Below are positions 1 to 8,324 of a stretch of DNA of 64,000 nucleotides, piece by piece (position 1 is the stretch's first letter; every line of letters begins with the position of its first letter). The notes under the pieces were generated by a model that was not told the origin of the DNA, searched no databases, and saw only the letters and a list, made by a program, of their open reading frames with translations. The stretch comes from Rhodococcus sp. OK302 (GTDB lineage: Bacteria; Actinomycetota; Actinomycetes; Mycobacteriales; Mycobacteriaceae), in contig NZ_NPJZ01000001.1 of the NCBI RefSeq assembly GCF_002245895.1, positions 2,888,501-2,952,500 on the forward strand. The letters are read 5' to 3'. The position numbers were made by a program, and so were the translations under genes.

Positions 1-193
1 CAGCAAAGCCCGCGAGCGGCCCGGCGCCGTCGAGCGGAACCGGTTCTGCCGGTGTTGCTTCTGACGGAGCGGAGACGCTTTCGGTGACGGTCTCGTTCTT
101 CGGAACGTCGGCATCGGTGGGAATAGTGCAGGCCGAGAGTGCTGCCGCCACTCCCAGAACAAGGCCGAGGATCAGCCTGGAATCAGTAGACAT
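1..193 (-). CDS. Lipoprotein, N-terminal part only (gene runs off the window)
   Basis: The visible 64 codons begin MSTDSRLILGLVLGVAAAL followed by S-A-C, a short charged N-end, a hydrophobic segment and a lipobox (LSAC, Cys near residue 22). This predicts a lipoprotein exported and lipid-anchored on the outer face of the membrane. After the Cys comes a Ser/Thr/Pro/Glu-rich linker, and the functional domain lies beyond the window edge, so no function can be given. The ATG at 193 overlaps the end of the upstream membrane-protein gene by 11 bases, so the two are probably co-transcribed and may act together at the envelope. Confidence 0.75.
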   Translation of the reverse strand, partial: MSTDSRLILGLVLGVAAALSACTIPTDADVPKNETVTESVSAPSEATPAEPVPLDGAGPLAGFA

Positions 194-782
194 AGACGAC
201 CGCATTGTTGCCGCCGGTGCAGGTAACTACCTTCTTGCCGCTGCAACTCATGGAATAGCGGGTGTTGGTGACGGGGCTGACGGCACTGATCGTGACCGTC
301 GTACCGCGCTGGTTCTGGTTCACATATTGGGAGCGCACCGCTTCGGCGAATTCACACGACGTGACCGTGCTCCCGACTGCAGAATTCGGGAATTCACTGT
401 TGGAGAAAACCGAGCTGCACGGGGATGCGTTGCGAGGGAGTGTCTCCCCGGTACTCGGAGCGGTGGTGGTGGTGCGAGGAGCCTGAGATTGCGAAGTAGC
501 CCTGGCCGAGGATGTCGCGCCTGCGGACGTATCTGAAATTCTGTCGAAAATCAGCGGGCGGATCCACACGAGCGCAACTACCACCACGACCGCGAGAACA
601 CCGGCAGCGAGGAGCATCCACAACCAGAGCGGTGTTCGTGGCGGCGGCACTGGTGGGTAGCCGCCCTGTGGATAGCCAGGTGGTCGGTAACCGGGAGGCG
701 GGCCGTTGCCCGGTGGTGGCGGAACGGGTTGTGGGCGCTCGGATCCGGAATCCCACGGATACGGCGGTTGCGGGGTAGTCAT
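183..782 (-). CDS. Proline-rich single-pass membrane protein, secreted Cys-containing domain
   Basis: A 199-residue protein of unknown function. Residues 1-50 are a Pro/Gly-rich cytoplasmic tail, residues about 52-75 a single hydrophobic membrane helix (LWLWMLLAAGVLAVVVVVALV), then a Ser/Thr linker and an outside domain of about 90 residues with four Cys that could form two disulfides. The layout resembles the many Pro-rich N-tail membrane proteins of mycobacteria and rhodococci. The start is supported by AGGAGT about 9 bases upstream. The downstream lipoprotein gene overlaps by 11 bases, suggesting an operon. I do not recognise the extracellular domain with confidence. Confidence 0.7.
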   Translation of the reverse strand: MTTPQPPYPWDSGSERPQPVPPPPGNGPPPGYRPPGYPQGGYPPVPPPRTPLWLWMLLAAGVLAVVVVVALVWIRPLIFDRISDTSAGATSSARATSQSQAPRTTTTAPSTGETLPRNASPCSSVFSNSEFPNSAVGSTVTSCEFAEAVRSQYVNQNQRGTTVTISAVSPVTNTRYSMSCSGKKVVTCTGGNNAVVYVY

Positions 783-861
783 CTCGTGGGACTCCTGATC
801 CGATAATGCGACGTTTGTCTGCGTTATGTATATCGGACCGGGGCGACAGGATTATTTTCCA

Positions 862-1398
862 CTAGTGGGTCAGGATAAGTTTGAGGGCCACGATAATTGT
901 GGCGACTGCGGCGAGTCCGAAGGCCGCGATATGGGTTTCGGTGCTCACCTTTTCGCCGTGGAGACGACTGATCACGTAACTGGTCGATCCGATGCGCAGG
1001 ACCAGTACGAGTTCGGCGATCAATTGAGCGGTCCGGGGCTCGAAGAGATTGATCCAGGCAGTTCCCAGGATTACGGTCGGAACGACGGCTGACGTGAGAA
1101 TCGGTACGGAATCGCGGAGTGCGTCGAGCCGCTCCCGGCCGGATAGTTGTCGATCATTGCGAATACTTTCGCCCACACCCTCGGCGAAGGTGTGGGCAAT
1201 GTACGTCGAGAGTGCGGTGCCGATGACAATGGCAACTCCGAGCGATTCTTCGGATCGCATCACCGGAATCAGTGCAGCCAGCGCCAGGATATTTCCGTAG
1301 ATGTATGCGGTGGTCCGAGCGGCGATGCGCTCCTGCCCGAGCGGCTCGCCGCGCGAGGTGATCGGACGATTCAGTAGAGTCCGGAAATCCCAATCCAT
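862..1398 (-). CDS. Four-helix integral membrane protein, unknown function
   Basis: A 178-residue protein with hydrophobic stretches near residues 33-50, 53-72, 100-118 and 155-175, so probably four membrane segments. A basic loop (about residues 79-92, IRNDRQLSGRERLDALRD) should face the cytoplasm. No catalytic motif is seen. It lies 17 bases downstream of the MpaB-type oxygenase gene on the same strand, so it is probably read from the same leader-poor promoter. A role supporting the oxygenase in the membrane is only an inference from position. Confidence 0.7.
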   Translation of the reverse strand: MDWDFRTLLNRPITSRGEPLGQERIAARTTAYIYGNILALAALIPVMRSEESLGVAIVIGTALSTYIAHTFAEGVGESIRNDRQLSGRERLDALRDSVPILTSAVVPTVILGTAWINLFEPRTAQLIAELVLVLRIGSTSYVISRLHGEKVSTETHIAAFGLAAVATIIVALKLILTH

Positions 1399-1415
1399 CT
1401 GTCGAGCATGACAGA

Positions 1416-2357
1416 TCAGACGCGCGGGCTGTAATGCATGGGGTTGTCTCGTTGATCGAGTGGTGGCAAATTGCGGGCGGGAGTGTGAACCAGGGGAGCG
1501 TCGGCGGGCTTCCTACCGTGTGCACGATCCCAGCCGGCGCGGGCACGCGGTTGATAGTGGTAACGCCAGGGGACAAGACGGAAGGCCGCATTGACGGCTT
1601 TCCCGACGATCCTGTGGATCTTCGCGTCACCGGCACTCCAGGAATAACCGAGAAGATCACGCACAGGTTGGTCGTACATCCCGACGGTCAGCCAGATGAA
1701 TCCTCGGGCGATGGGGATACGGACGACGCGCCAGATCGGGTCGGGTAGCCACGTCATGAACGGCGGCTTGCCCAGCGCAGACAGGTCGAGGACGTCGCGA
1801 GTGGCCTTGTTGTCTTCGAGTACGTTGCGGCACATGTGATCCCAATATTCCTGGAAGGCTTCCCAGGTTTCGGGGACTGGTCGCATGCTCATGCCGTAGA
1901 GGCGATACCACTGGATATGCTCGGTGAAGAGTTGTCGCTTCTGGGCGTCGGTGAGACCGCCCGAAAAGTTTTCGGCCGTGACGATGGTGCCCATGAAGAA
2001 CGTGGCGTGTGCCCAGTAGAAAGTGTCGGGATCGAGCGCGTGGTACCGGCGCCCGAACTTGTCGACGCCCTTGATGTTGGTGTGGTAGCCCCGTACCTGA
2101 AGTGCGGTTTCCTCGGCGCGATCACCGTCGAACACAACTCCGGCGATGGGATAGAGCGAGCGGTACAGTCGCTCCCAGCGCTCGTCGAAGAACTTCGAAT
2201 GTTCTTCGACGCCGGCGCCGAGGCCCGGATGCATGTTCTGCATCGAGCCTGCCCACGGGCCTTGCAGCATTCCCCGCCAGTCGCCGAAGTACTTCCACGT
2301 CAAGGAATCGGGGCCCAGTGGTGTGGGTGCGGCACCGTCACCTATTTGACTACGCAT
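1416..2357 (-). CDS. MpaB/DUF2236-family oxygenase
   Basis: A 313-residue protein of the DUF2236 family, which includes the fungal ER-bound oxygenase MpaB and is related to the latex-clearing protein Lcp; members use haem b for oxidative cleavage. The sequence shows the family's N-terminal region with conserved tryptophans (SLTWKYFGDWRGML), the middle HATFFMGTIVTAENF segment and the WYRLYGMSMRPVPETW segment. The substrate is unknown; hydrophobic compounds or lipids are plausible. The start ATG at 2357 sits about 7 bases after a TAATCT -10 box, predicting a leaderless mRNA. The gene is divergent from a TetR regulator that probably controls it. Confidence 0.8.
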   Translation of the reverse strand: MRSQIGDGAAPTPLGPDSLTWKYFGDWRGMLQGPWAGSMQNMHPGLGAGVEEHSKFFDERWERLYRSLYPIAGVVFDGDRAEETALQVRGYHTNIKGVDKFGRRYHALDPDTFYWAHATFFMGTIVTAENFSGGLTDAQKRQLFTEHIQWYRLYGMSMRPVPETWEAFQEYWDHMCRNVLEDNKATRDVLDLSALGKPPFMTWLPDPIWRVVRIPIARGFIWLTVGMYDQPVRDLLGYSWSAGDAKIHRIVGKAVNAAFRLVPWRYHYQPRARAGWDRAHGRKPADAPLVHTPARNLPPLDQRDNPMHYSPRV

Positions 2358-2392
2358 GTTGTCAGATTAGGATCGGCAACACCAGTAGTCAA
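2346..2392. promoter_or_regulatory. Overlapping face-to-face promoters of the oxygenase and tetR genes
   Basis: TTGACTAC (2346-2353) and GTAGTCAA (2385-2392) form a perfect 8-base inverted repeat, and each arm contains a TTGACT -35 box. Leftward: TTGACT, 17 bases, TAATCT (2369-2364), then the oxygenase ATG about 7 bases on. Rightward: TTGACT (2346-2351), 16 bases, TAGGAT (2368-2373), then the regulator's GTG at 2408. The two promoters occupy the same DNA, so RNA polymerase can use only one at a time. Confidence 0.7.
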
Positions 2393-2407
2393 GGAATCGG
2401 GGCAAGC

Positions 2408-2977
2408 GTGGGTATCGAAGAACGGCGTGTAATACGAAAGGCAACGCTGTTCGACGTGGGCGTGACGCTTCTCGGAGCAGTCGACGGATCAGCCGTCAAT
2501 GTGCGAGCGGTGTGCAAAGCGGCTGGGCTCACGGAGCGGTACTTTTACGAGAGCTTTACCGACCGCGATCAGTACGTTGTGTCGGTCCACTCGTTTGTCG
2601 CGGAACGCGCGCAGTCTGCACTGGCGACAGCCGTGGCCACAGAGTCCGGTACCGAAGCAGTGGCAACGGCGGCGGTGGACGCGTTCGTGAAGTTGATGGT
2701 CGACGATCCGGCGATGGGCCGAGTGCTGTTGATCGCGCCGCTTTCCGAGCCGGTTCTCAATGGCCGCGGAATCCAGTCGATGCCGGCCTTCGTGGATCTG
2801 GTGTACGCCCAACTTTCCGAAATCAGTGATCCGGTGGACAAACAACTGGTTGCCGTCGGATTGGTGGGTGCGCTGTTCACTCTCTTCATCGGCTACCTCG
2901 ACGGCAGTATCGACATCGACCGCGAACGCTTTGTCGCGCACTGCGTCCGCTTGCTTACGAGGGCTAATCACGCGTAG
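2408..2977 (+). CDS. TetR-family transcriptional regulator
   Basis: A 189-residue protein. Residues 5-50 form the N-terminal DNA-binding domain with the TetR helix-turn-helix (NVRAVCKAAGLTERYFYESFTDRD), followed by an all-helical ligand-binding domain. The start is the GTG at 2408, giving a normal TetR length; the longer open frame would run into the divergent oxygenase gene. It probably represses that oxygenase, with a hydrophobic compound as effector, by binding the inverted repeat between them. Its last 14 bases overlap the convergent nei gene. Confidence 0.85.
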   Translation: MGIEERRVIRKATLFDVGVTLLGAVDGSAVNVRAVCKAAGLTERYFYESFTDRDQYVVSVHSFVAERAQSALATAVATESGTEAVATAAVDAFVKLMVDDPAMGRVLLIAPLSEPVLNGRGIQSMPAFVDLVYAQLSEISDPVDKQLVAVGLVGALFTLFIGYLDGSIDIDRERFVAHCVRLLTRANHA

Positions 2978-3755
2978 ACGGTTGGCACGACGGGCAGAAG
3001 AAGATCTGTCGCTCGGTGAGTTGATCGGGTCCGAGTAGGTCGTGGAGGATGCGAGTTCCGCACCGGCGGCAGGGTTTTCCGGCGCGGCCGTACACCCACG
3101 TTTCTCGTCCGCGGCGGGTATCGCCGGTGGTAACCCGAACTCGACGGGCCTTGTTGGCATTGATGATGCGGAACGACAGATCGACCACAGCGTCGAGGTC
3201 GTGGACGTCCGCCGTCGGTGTCCGAGGGTGAAGTCCACGGAGGAAACAGATTTCGTTCCGATAGATATTGCCCAGTCCGGCCAGGATCCGTTGATCGAGT
3301 AAAGCTGTTCCGATCGGTTGTATGCCGACGGCGTGCAGATTGGCCAGTGCCTGGGTGGGGTTCCAGTTCGGTCCCAGCAGATCCGGTCCGAGGTGCCCGA
3401 TCGCGGAATCCTCCTGGCTCCGGTCGAGAATCTCGGTGATTCCGAGCGAAAAACCCACTGCGACGACATCTTCAGTGGCAAGGATGATCCTTGCTTGATG
3501 CGCGGGGCGACGCCACCGCTCGCCGGTGCGGTAGATCTGCCACGCACCTTCCATCTTCAGATGTGTGTGGATGGACGCGTCGTCGACCCGAATCAACAGG
3601 TGCTTGCCTCGGCTGACGACGGAGTCGACGCGGGTGCCCGTCAGATCGACAGTGGCGTATCGAGGCACCCGAACGTCGCACGCTGTCAGGATCTTTCCTT
3701 CGAGTGCCGCGCGCAGGGCCTGTGCCGTCTGCCAGACGGTATCGCCTTCGGGCAT
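2964..3755 (-). CDS. nei: Fpg/Nei-family DNA glycosylase (endonuclease VIII)
   Basis: This 263-residue enzyme removes oxidised bases and cuts the DNA backbone in base-excision repair. It starts MPEGDTVW, with the catalytic Pro2 and Glu3 exposed after Met removal and a Trp at position 8 typical of the Nei branch. Lys51 in SRGKHLL is the conserved beta-domain lysine. The C-terminal zinc finger is complete (CRRC near residue 233 and CPSC near residue 255). Length matches M. tuberculosis Rv3297. It lies 33 bases downstream of lhr on the same strand, so helicase and glycosylase are probably co-expressed. Confidence 0.92.
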   Translation of the reverse strand: MPEGDTVWQTAQALRAALEGKILTACDVRVPRYATVDLTGTRVDSVVSRGKHLLIRVDDASIHTHLKMEGAWQIYRTGERWRRPAHQARIILATEDVVAVGFSLGITEILDRSQEDSAIGHLGPDLLGPNWNPTQALANLHAVGIQPIGTALLDQRILAGLGNIYRNEICFLRGLHPRTPTADVHDLDAVVDLSFRIINANKARRVRVTTGDTRRGRETWVYGRAGKPCRRCGTRILHDLLGPDQLTERQIFFCPSCQPSTRD

Positions 3756-3799
3756 CAGGATCTCGGCATCTTCAGGACCTCAGCATCTTCAAGACCTCA
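3753..3799 (-). repeat. 17-base tandem repeat across the lhr stop and nei start
   Basis: On the plus strand the unit CATCTTCAGGACCTCAG is followed directly by CATCTTCAAGACCTCAG and preceded by a shortened copy, CATCAGGATCTCGG. Read in the gene direction, the copies place ATG triplets followed within four codons by TGA, so two four-codon mini-frames lie between the lhr stop and the true nei ATG. This is probably a local slippage duplication of the junction. Confidence 0.7.
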
Positions 3800-6700
3800 G
3801 CCGGTATCCGCGCGGGGTTGCCGCAAAACCTGCTTCTATCAGAATCGGCGCAAAATCGTTGCCGTGAATCGTTGCTCCGTCTACCTTCTCGACCACCAGT
3901 TTCTCGATGGCACGATCCTTCACCATCTGTGCCAGAGACGTTGCTGCCGTGCGGAGTACGCCGCTGTCATCGGTGAACGTAAGGATAGTTCGGCCACCGC
4001 GCTCGACAAAGAGCACCAGTTCGCCTTCTACGAGCACGACTAGAGCGCCGGCTTTACGACCCGGCCGGTGTCCCGGTGATTCTTCACCGCTCGACCCAGG
4101 CCAGGGAAGTGCTGCGCCGTACGGGTTGGCGGGGTCGCAGGCAGCGAGAGTGACCGTTGCAGCGGATGTGTGGCGCCCTTCGATGGAATCTCCGAACGTC
4201 CGCAACCGATCCACGACGGCGGGCGTCGAGAACTGGGCCCCGCCCAAAGTGTCGACAAAATATCCGCGTCGGGCCCGGCCGTTGTCCTCGAATGTGCTGA
4301 GCACCTTGTAGATCAGTGCGAACCCGCCGGGGACGTTCTCGCTGACCACGCTGCCGCGAGTCACCACGCCGTAGCGTTCGAGAAGGAGATCTGCAGTGGC
4401 GTGGGCGCGGACAGTGGGGTCGGGTTCTGCGGGTGGCAACAGGAACCAGCGCCCCGCAGCGGTGGCTGGTCCGGTACGCGCGGGAACGGCAGGACGCATC
4501 ATTCCGCGATACGGACGAGCGCGGGGAACGCGTCGGGGGATCCGGTGGCTGGTTGTGGTTCGAGTGGTGTCGGACAGCAGTGCGCGCAGCGGCGCGAGCG
4601 TGTCGTTGCCGATGTGTCCGAGCCACACCAACTCCCAGAGTGCTGTGGTGAGGGCGCCGTCGTCCGTCGATTCGAGGGCGTCGGCAATGTGCCGGAAGAA
4701 GTATGCGCCACCGCCGGCGAGCAGATCGAGTACGTGTTGCTGCAGGTCCGAGACATCGGTATCGGCCGGGGGATTGAGGGTGACGGGAGCAAGATCCGCC
4801 GGGTGCAGAACTATCCACCCGTCCTTGCTCGAGATGGCTCCCGACCCTGACCACAGGACCTCGCCCGTCGAGGTCAGTTCGTCGAGCATGGCCGGCGAGT
4901 AGTCGGTGATACGGCTGGGCAAGATCAAGGATTCGAGTGCCGACGCCGGAATGGGAACGCCGGCAAGCTGATCGATCACTGTTGCGACTCCGTCGATGCC
5001 GCGGAGGGTGCCGCCGACATGCTGCCAGCTGGGCAGGAAGCGGCCCAACGTCGCGGTACTGACCGGCTCGACCTCTTGGCGGGCGGCTGCGAGGGAGCGA
5101 CGACGCAACCGCCGCAGAACTTCGGCGTCACACCATTCGCTGCCGGCGGAGCCAGGTCGGAACTCGCCCTCCAGCACTCGCTTCTCCAGGGCCAGTCGCC
5201 CGAGGACATCGCGTGCCACGGACACTCCGACGCCGAATCTTGCGGCCGCGTCGGCGAGTGTGAAGGGACCGTGGGTGCGGGCGTATCGGCTCAGGAGGTC
5301 TTCGAGCGGTTGATCTGCGGGCTCGATGAACGCGGCGGGTACTCCGATGGGGAGTGGCACGCCGAGTCCGTCGCGCAGTCGGGCGGCATCCTCGATTGCC
5401 GTCCACCAGTGCTGTCCGGCAAACGAAACCTGAAGGGCGCGTTTGTCGGCGACCAACTTCGCGAGCCAGGCATCGGGATCTTCGAGGCTGCGGGCAGCAA
5501 CTTCTTCGGTGGTCAGTGGTCCGAGCATCCGCAGGAGGTCGGCAACACCTTCGAGATCTTTTGCCTGCCGCTCCGGAACAAGCCTTTGGAGTTCACGTTC
5601 GGCTGTCTCGATGACGGCGCCGTCGAGTAGTTCACGGAGTTCTACGCGGCCGAGAAGTTCGGCCAACAAGGTCGAGTCGAGAGAAAGTGCGGCAGCACGC
5701 CTTTCGGCGAGGGGGCTGTCGCCCTCGTACATGAACGCGCCGACGTAGTTGAACAACAATGCACTGGCGAACGGTGACGGTGACGCCGTCTCGACGTCGA
5801 CGATCCGGATCTGCCGCTTCGCGATCTTGCCGAAGAGTTCTTTGAGGGCCGGAAGGTCGTAGACGTCCTGGAGGCATTCACGCACTGTCTCGAGCAGGAT
5901 CGGGAACGTCGGGAACTTGCGGGCCACGTCGAGGAGTTGGGCGCTGCGTTGACGCTGCTGCCACAGGGGTGCGCGTTTGCCGGGATTTCGGCGGGGGAGA
6001 AGTAGTGCGCGAGCGGCACATTCACGGAATCTGGAGGCAAAAAGTGCGGAGCCGCCTACTTCCTGCGTCACCAGATCCTCGATGTCGTCGACGTCGAACG
6101 CAAACAGTTCGGCGCCGGGAGGCTCGTTCTCGGTATCGGGTAGCCGGATGATGATGCCGTCGTCGGACGCCGTGGGACTCGAGTCGACGCCGTACCGCTC
6201 CTGCAACCGTGCACCGATCGCCAGTGCCCACGGGGCGTGGACCCGTTGGCCGTAGGGAGAGTGGAGAACGAGGCGCCAGTCGCCGAGTTCGTCGCGGAAC
6301 CGCTCGACCACCAACGTGCGATCCGACGGCACCTGGCCGGTCGCGTTTTTCTGTTCGTTGACCAGTTGGATCAGGTTGGTGGTGGCGTTGTGGTCCAGGC
6401 CGCCGACGCGGCAGCGTTCGACGACATCGGCCTCGTTGCCCAGTGCGGTTTCACGGATGAACTGTCCCAAGGCCTGGCCGAGTTCTGCGGGACGACCCAA
6501 ACCGTCGCCGTGCCAGAACGGCAGACGTCCCGGCATTCCGTAGGCAGGGCTGACGAGGACACGATCGAAGGTGATTTCTTCGATCCGCCAACTGGTCGCG
6601 CCCAACGCGAAGACGTCTCCGACACGGGATTCGTAGACCATTTCTTCGTCGAGTTCACCGACACGAGAAGACTTCTCGCCCACCATGTAGACGGTGAAGA

Positions 6701-8324
6701 GGCCGCGGTCGGGGATGGCGCCGCCCGAGGTGACGGCCAGACGCTGGGCGCCGGGACGCCCGGTGAGGGTATTGGCTTCGCGATCCCAGACCAGGCGCGG
6801 GCGTAGTTCGGCGAACTCGTCCGACGGGTAGCGGCCGGCCAGCAGATCGAGGGTGGATTCGTAGGCGGAGCGGGGAAGTGTTGCAAACGAACCGCTTCGG
6901 CGGACCATGTCGAACCAGTCGTCGACGTCGATGGGTTCGAGCGCCGTTGCGGCAACTGTCTGCTGGGCGAGAATATCGAGCGGATTGGCCGGGACGGCAA
7001 GGGCTTCGATCTTGCCTTCGACCATGCGCTCGACGGTGACGGCGCAGTGAATGAGATCGGTGCGATGTTTCGGGAACACCACGCCGCGTGAGATCTCGCC
7101 GACCTGGTGGCCGGCGCGGCCGACGCGTTGCAGTCCGCTGGCTACCGACGGCGGAGCTTCCACTTGAATGACAAGATCAACAGCGCCCATGTCGATTCCG
7201 AGTTCGAGGCTGCTGGTCGCGACGACGCAGCGCAGTCGTCCGGACTTGAGGTCGTCTTCGATGAGGGCGCGCTGATCTTTGCTCACGGAACCGTGATGGG
7301 CACGAGCAAGCAATGGTTCGGCGCCGAAGCTGACCTCGGTGGGAGTGCCGATCTGTGCCGGTGGGCGAGGCATCTTGTCGACCACTACGCCGGTGCGTTC
7401 GGCATGAATCTCGTTGAGGCGCGCAGTCAACCGCTCGGCGAGCCGTCGTGAATTGGCGAAGACGATGCACGAACGATGCTCCAGCACGAGGTCGACGATC
7501 TGCTCTTCGACATGCGGCCAGATGGAACCGGCTTGGGGAGTGGGGGATTCGGAACCGTCGGACGGAGCGGCGATTCCCAGTTCGGTCATGTCCTCGACGG
7601 GTACTCGGACCGTGAGATCAAAAGTCTTGGCGGCAGGCGGGGCGACGATGCGGATGGGGGCGGAACCGGAGAGGAATCGTCCGACCTCTTCGTGGGGACG
7701 CACGGTGGCGGACAAGCCGATTCGCTGCGCCGGCCGCTCGAGCAGGGCGTCGAGGCGTTCGAGGGAGAGAGCGAGGTGCGAACCGCGTTTGGTGCCCGCG
7801 ACGGCGTGTACCTCGTCGACAATGACCGTATCGACGCCGACCAAGGTTTCTCGCGCAGCAGACGTCAACATCAGGAACAGGGATTCCGGGGTCGTGATCA
7901 GGATGTCCGGTGGCCGCTTGATCAGTGAGCGTCGATCAGCGGGAGAAGTATCGCCCGAGCGAACACCGACTGTGATTTCCGGCGGCGTGAGTCCGAGTCG
8001 TTTGGCTGTTTGAGTGATGCCGACCAACGGGGCCCGGAGGTTACGTTCGACGTCGACACCGAGGGCCTTGAGCGGCGAAATGTAGAGGACTTTGGTGGTG
8101 CGGTCACTGCCGTCGTGACCGGCCAGCTGATCGAGTGCCCACAGAAATGCCGACAGTGTCTTGCCGGAACCGGTGGGAGCGACAACAAGTGTGTGCGCGC
8201 CACTGGCAATGGATTCCCACGCACCCAGCTGAGCGTTGGTGGGGGCGGTGAAGGCACCGTCGAACCATTCTCGTGTCGCGCGCGAGAACCTCTCGAGGAC
8301 TTCAGTCACCTGTCCATAGTGCAC
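3789..8324 (-). CDS. lhr: Lhr-type ATP-dependent DNA helicase
   Basis: A 1511-residue superfamily 2 helicase that moves 3' to 5' on single-stranded DNA and unwinds DNA and RNA:DNA duplexes. Seen: Walker A APTGSGKT (49-56), motif Ia ISPLKALGVD (82-91), DEVH box (170-173), motif III SATVRP, and motif VI QRVGRAGHQVG. A winged-helix module and a very long C-terminal domain follow, giving the full length of mycobacterial Lhr. The GTG start at 8324 directly follows the stop of the acyl-CoA dehydrogenase-like gene and aligns with the known M. tuberculosis N-terminus. The order lhr-nei suggests joint action in repair. Confidence 0.93.
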   Translation of the reverse strand: MHYGQVTEVLERFSRATREWFDGAFTAPTNAQLGAWESIASGAHTLVVAPTGSGKTLSAFLWALDQLAGHDGSDRTTKVLYISPLKALGVDVERNLRAPLVGITQTAKRLGLTPPEITVGVRSGDTSPADRRSLIKRPPDILITTPESLFLMLTSAARETLVGVDTVIVDEVHAVAGTKRGSHLALSLERLDALLERPAQRIGLSATVRPHEEVGRFLSGSAPIRIVAPPAAKTFDLTVRVPVEDMTELGIAAPSDGSESPTPQAGSIWPHVEEQIVDLVLEHRSCIVFANSRRLAERLTARLNEIHAERTGVVVDKMPRPPAQIGTPTEVSFGAEPLLARAHHGSVSKDQRALIEDDLKSGRLRCVVATSSLELGIDMGAVDLVIQVEAPPSVASGLQRVGRAGHQVGEISRGVVFPKHRTDLIHCAVTVERMVEGKIEALAVPANPLDILAQQTVAATALEPIDVDDWFDMVRRSGSFATLPRSAYESTLDLLAGRYPSDEFAELRPRLVWDREANTLTGRPGAQRLAVTSGGAIPDRGLFTVYMVGEKSSRVGELDEEMVYESRVGDVFALGATSWRIEEITFDRVLVSPAYGMPGRLPFWHGDGLGRPAELGQALGQFIRETALGNEADVVERCRVGGLDHNATTNLIQLVNEQKNATGQVPSDRTLVVERFRDELGDWRLVLHSPYGQRVHAPWALAIGARLQERYGVDSSPTASDDGIIIRLPDTENEPPGAELFAFDVDDIEDLVTQEVGGSALFASRFRECAARALLLPRRNPGKRAPLWQQRQRSAQLLDVARKFPTFPILLETVRECLQDVYDLPALKELFGKIAKRQIRIVDVETASPSPFASALLFNYVGAFMYEGDSPLAERRAAALSLDSTLLAELLGRVELRELLDGAVIETAERELQRLVPERQAKDLEGVADLLRMLGPLTTEEVAARSLEDPDAWLAKLVADKRALQVSFAGQHWWTAIEDAARLRDGLGVPLPIGVPAAFIEPADQPLEDLLSRYARTHGPFTLADAAARFGVGVSVARDVLGRLALEKRVLEGEFRPGSAGSEWCDAEVLRRLRRRSLAAARQEVEPVSTATLGRFLPSWQHVGGTLRGIDGVATVIDQLAGVPIPASALESLILPSRITDYSPAMLDELTSTGEVLWSGSGAISSKDGWIVLHPADLAPVTLNPPADTDVSDLQQHVLDLLAGGGAYFFRHIADALESTDDGALTTALWELVWLGHIGNDTLAPLRALLSDTTRTTTSHRIPRRVPRARPYRGMMRPAVPARTGPATAAGRWFLLPPAEPDPTVRAHATADLLLERYGVVTRGSVVSENVPGGFALIYKVLSTFEDNGRARRGYFVDTLGGAQFSTPAVVDRLRTFGDSIEGRHTSAATVTLAACDPANPYGAALPWPGSSGEESPGHRPGRKAGALVVLVEGELVLFVERGGRTILTFTDDSGVLRTAATSLAQMVKDRAIEKLVVEKVDGATIHGNDFAPILIEAGFAATPRGYRLRS

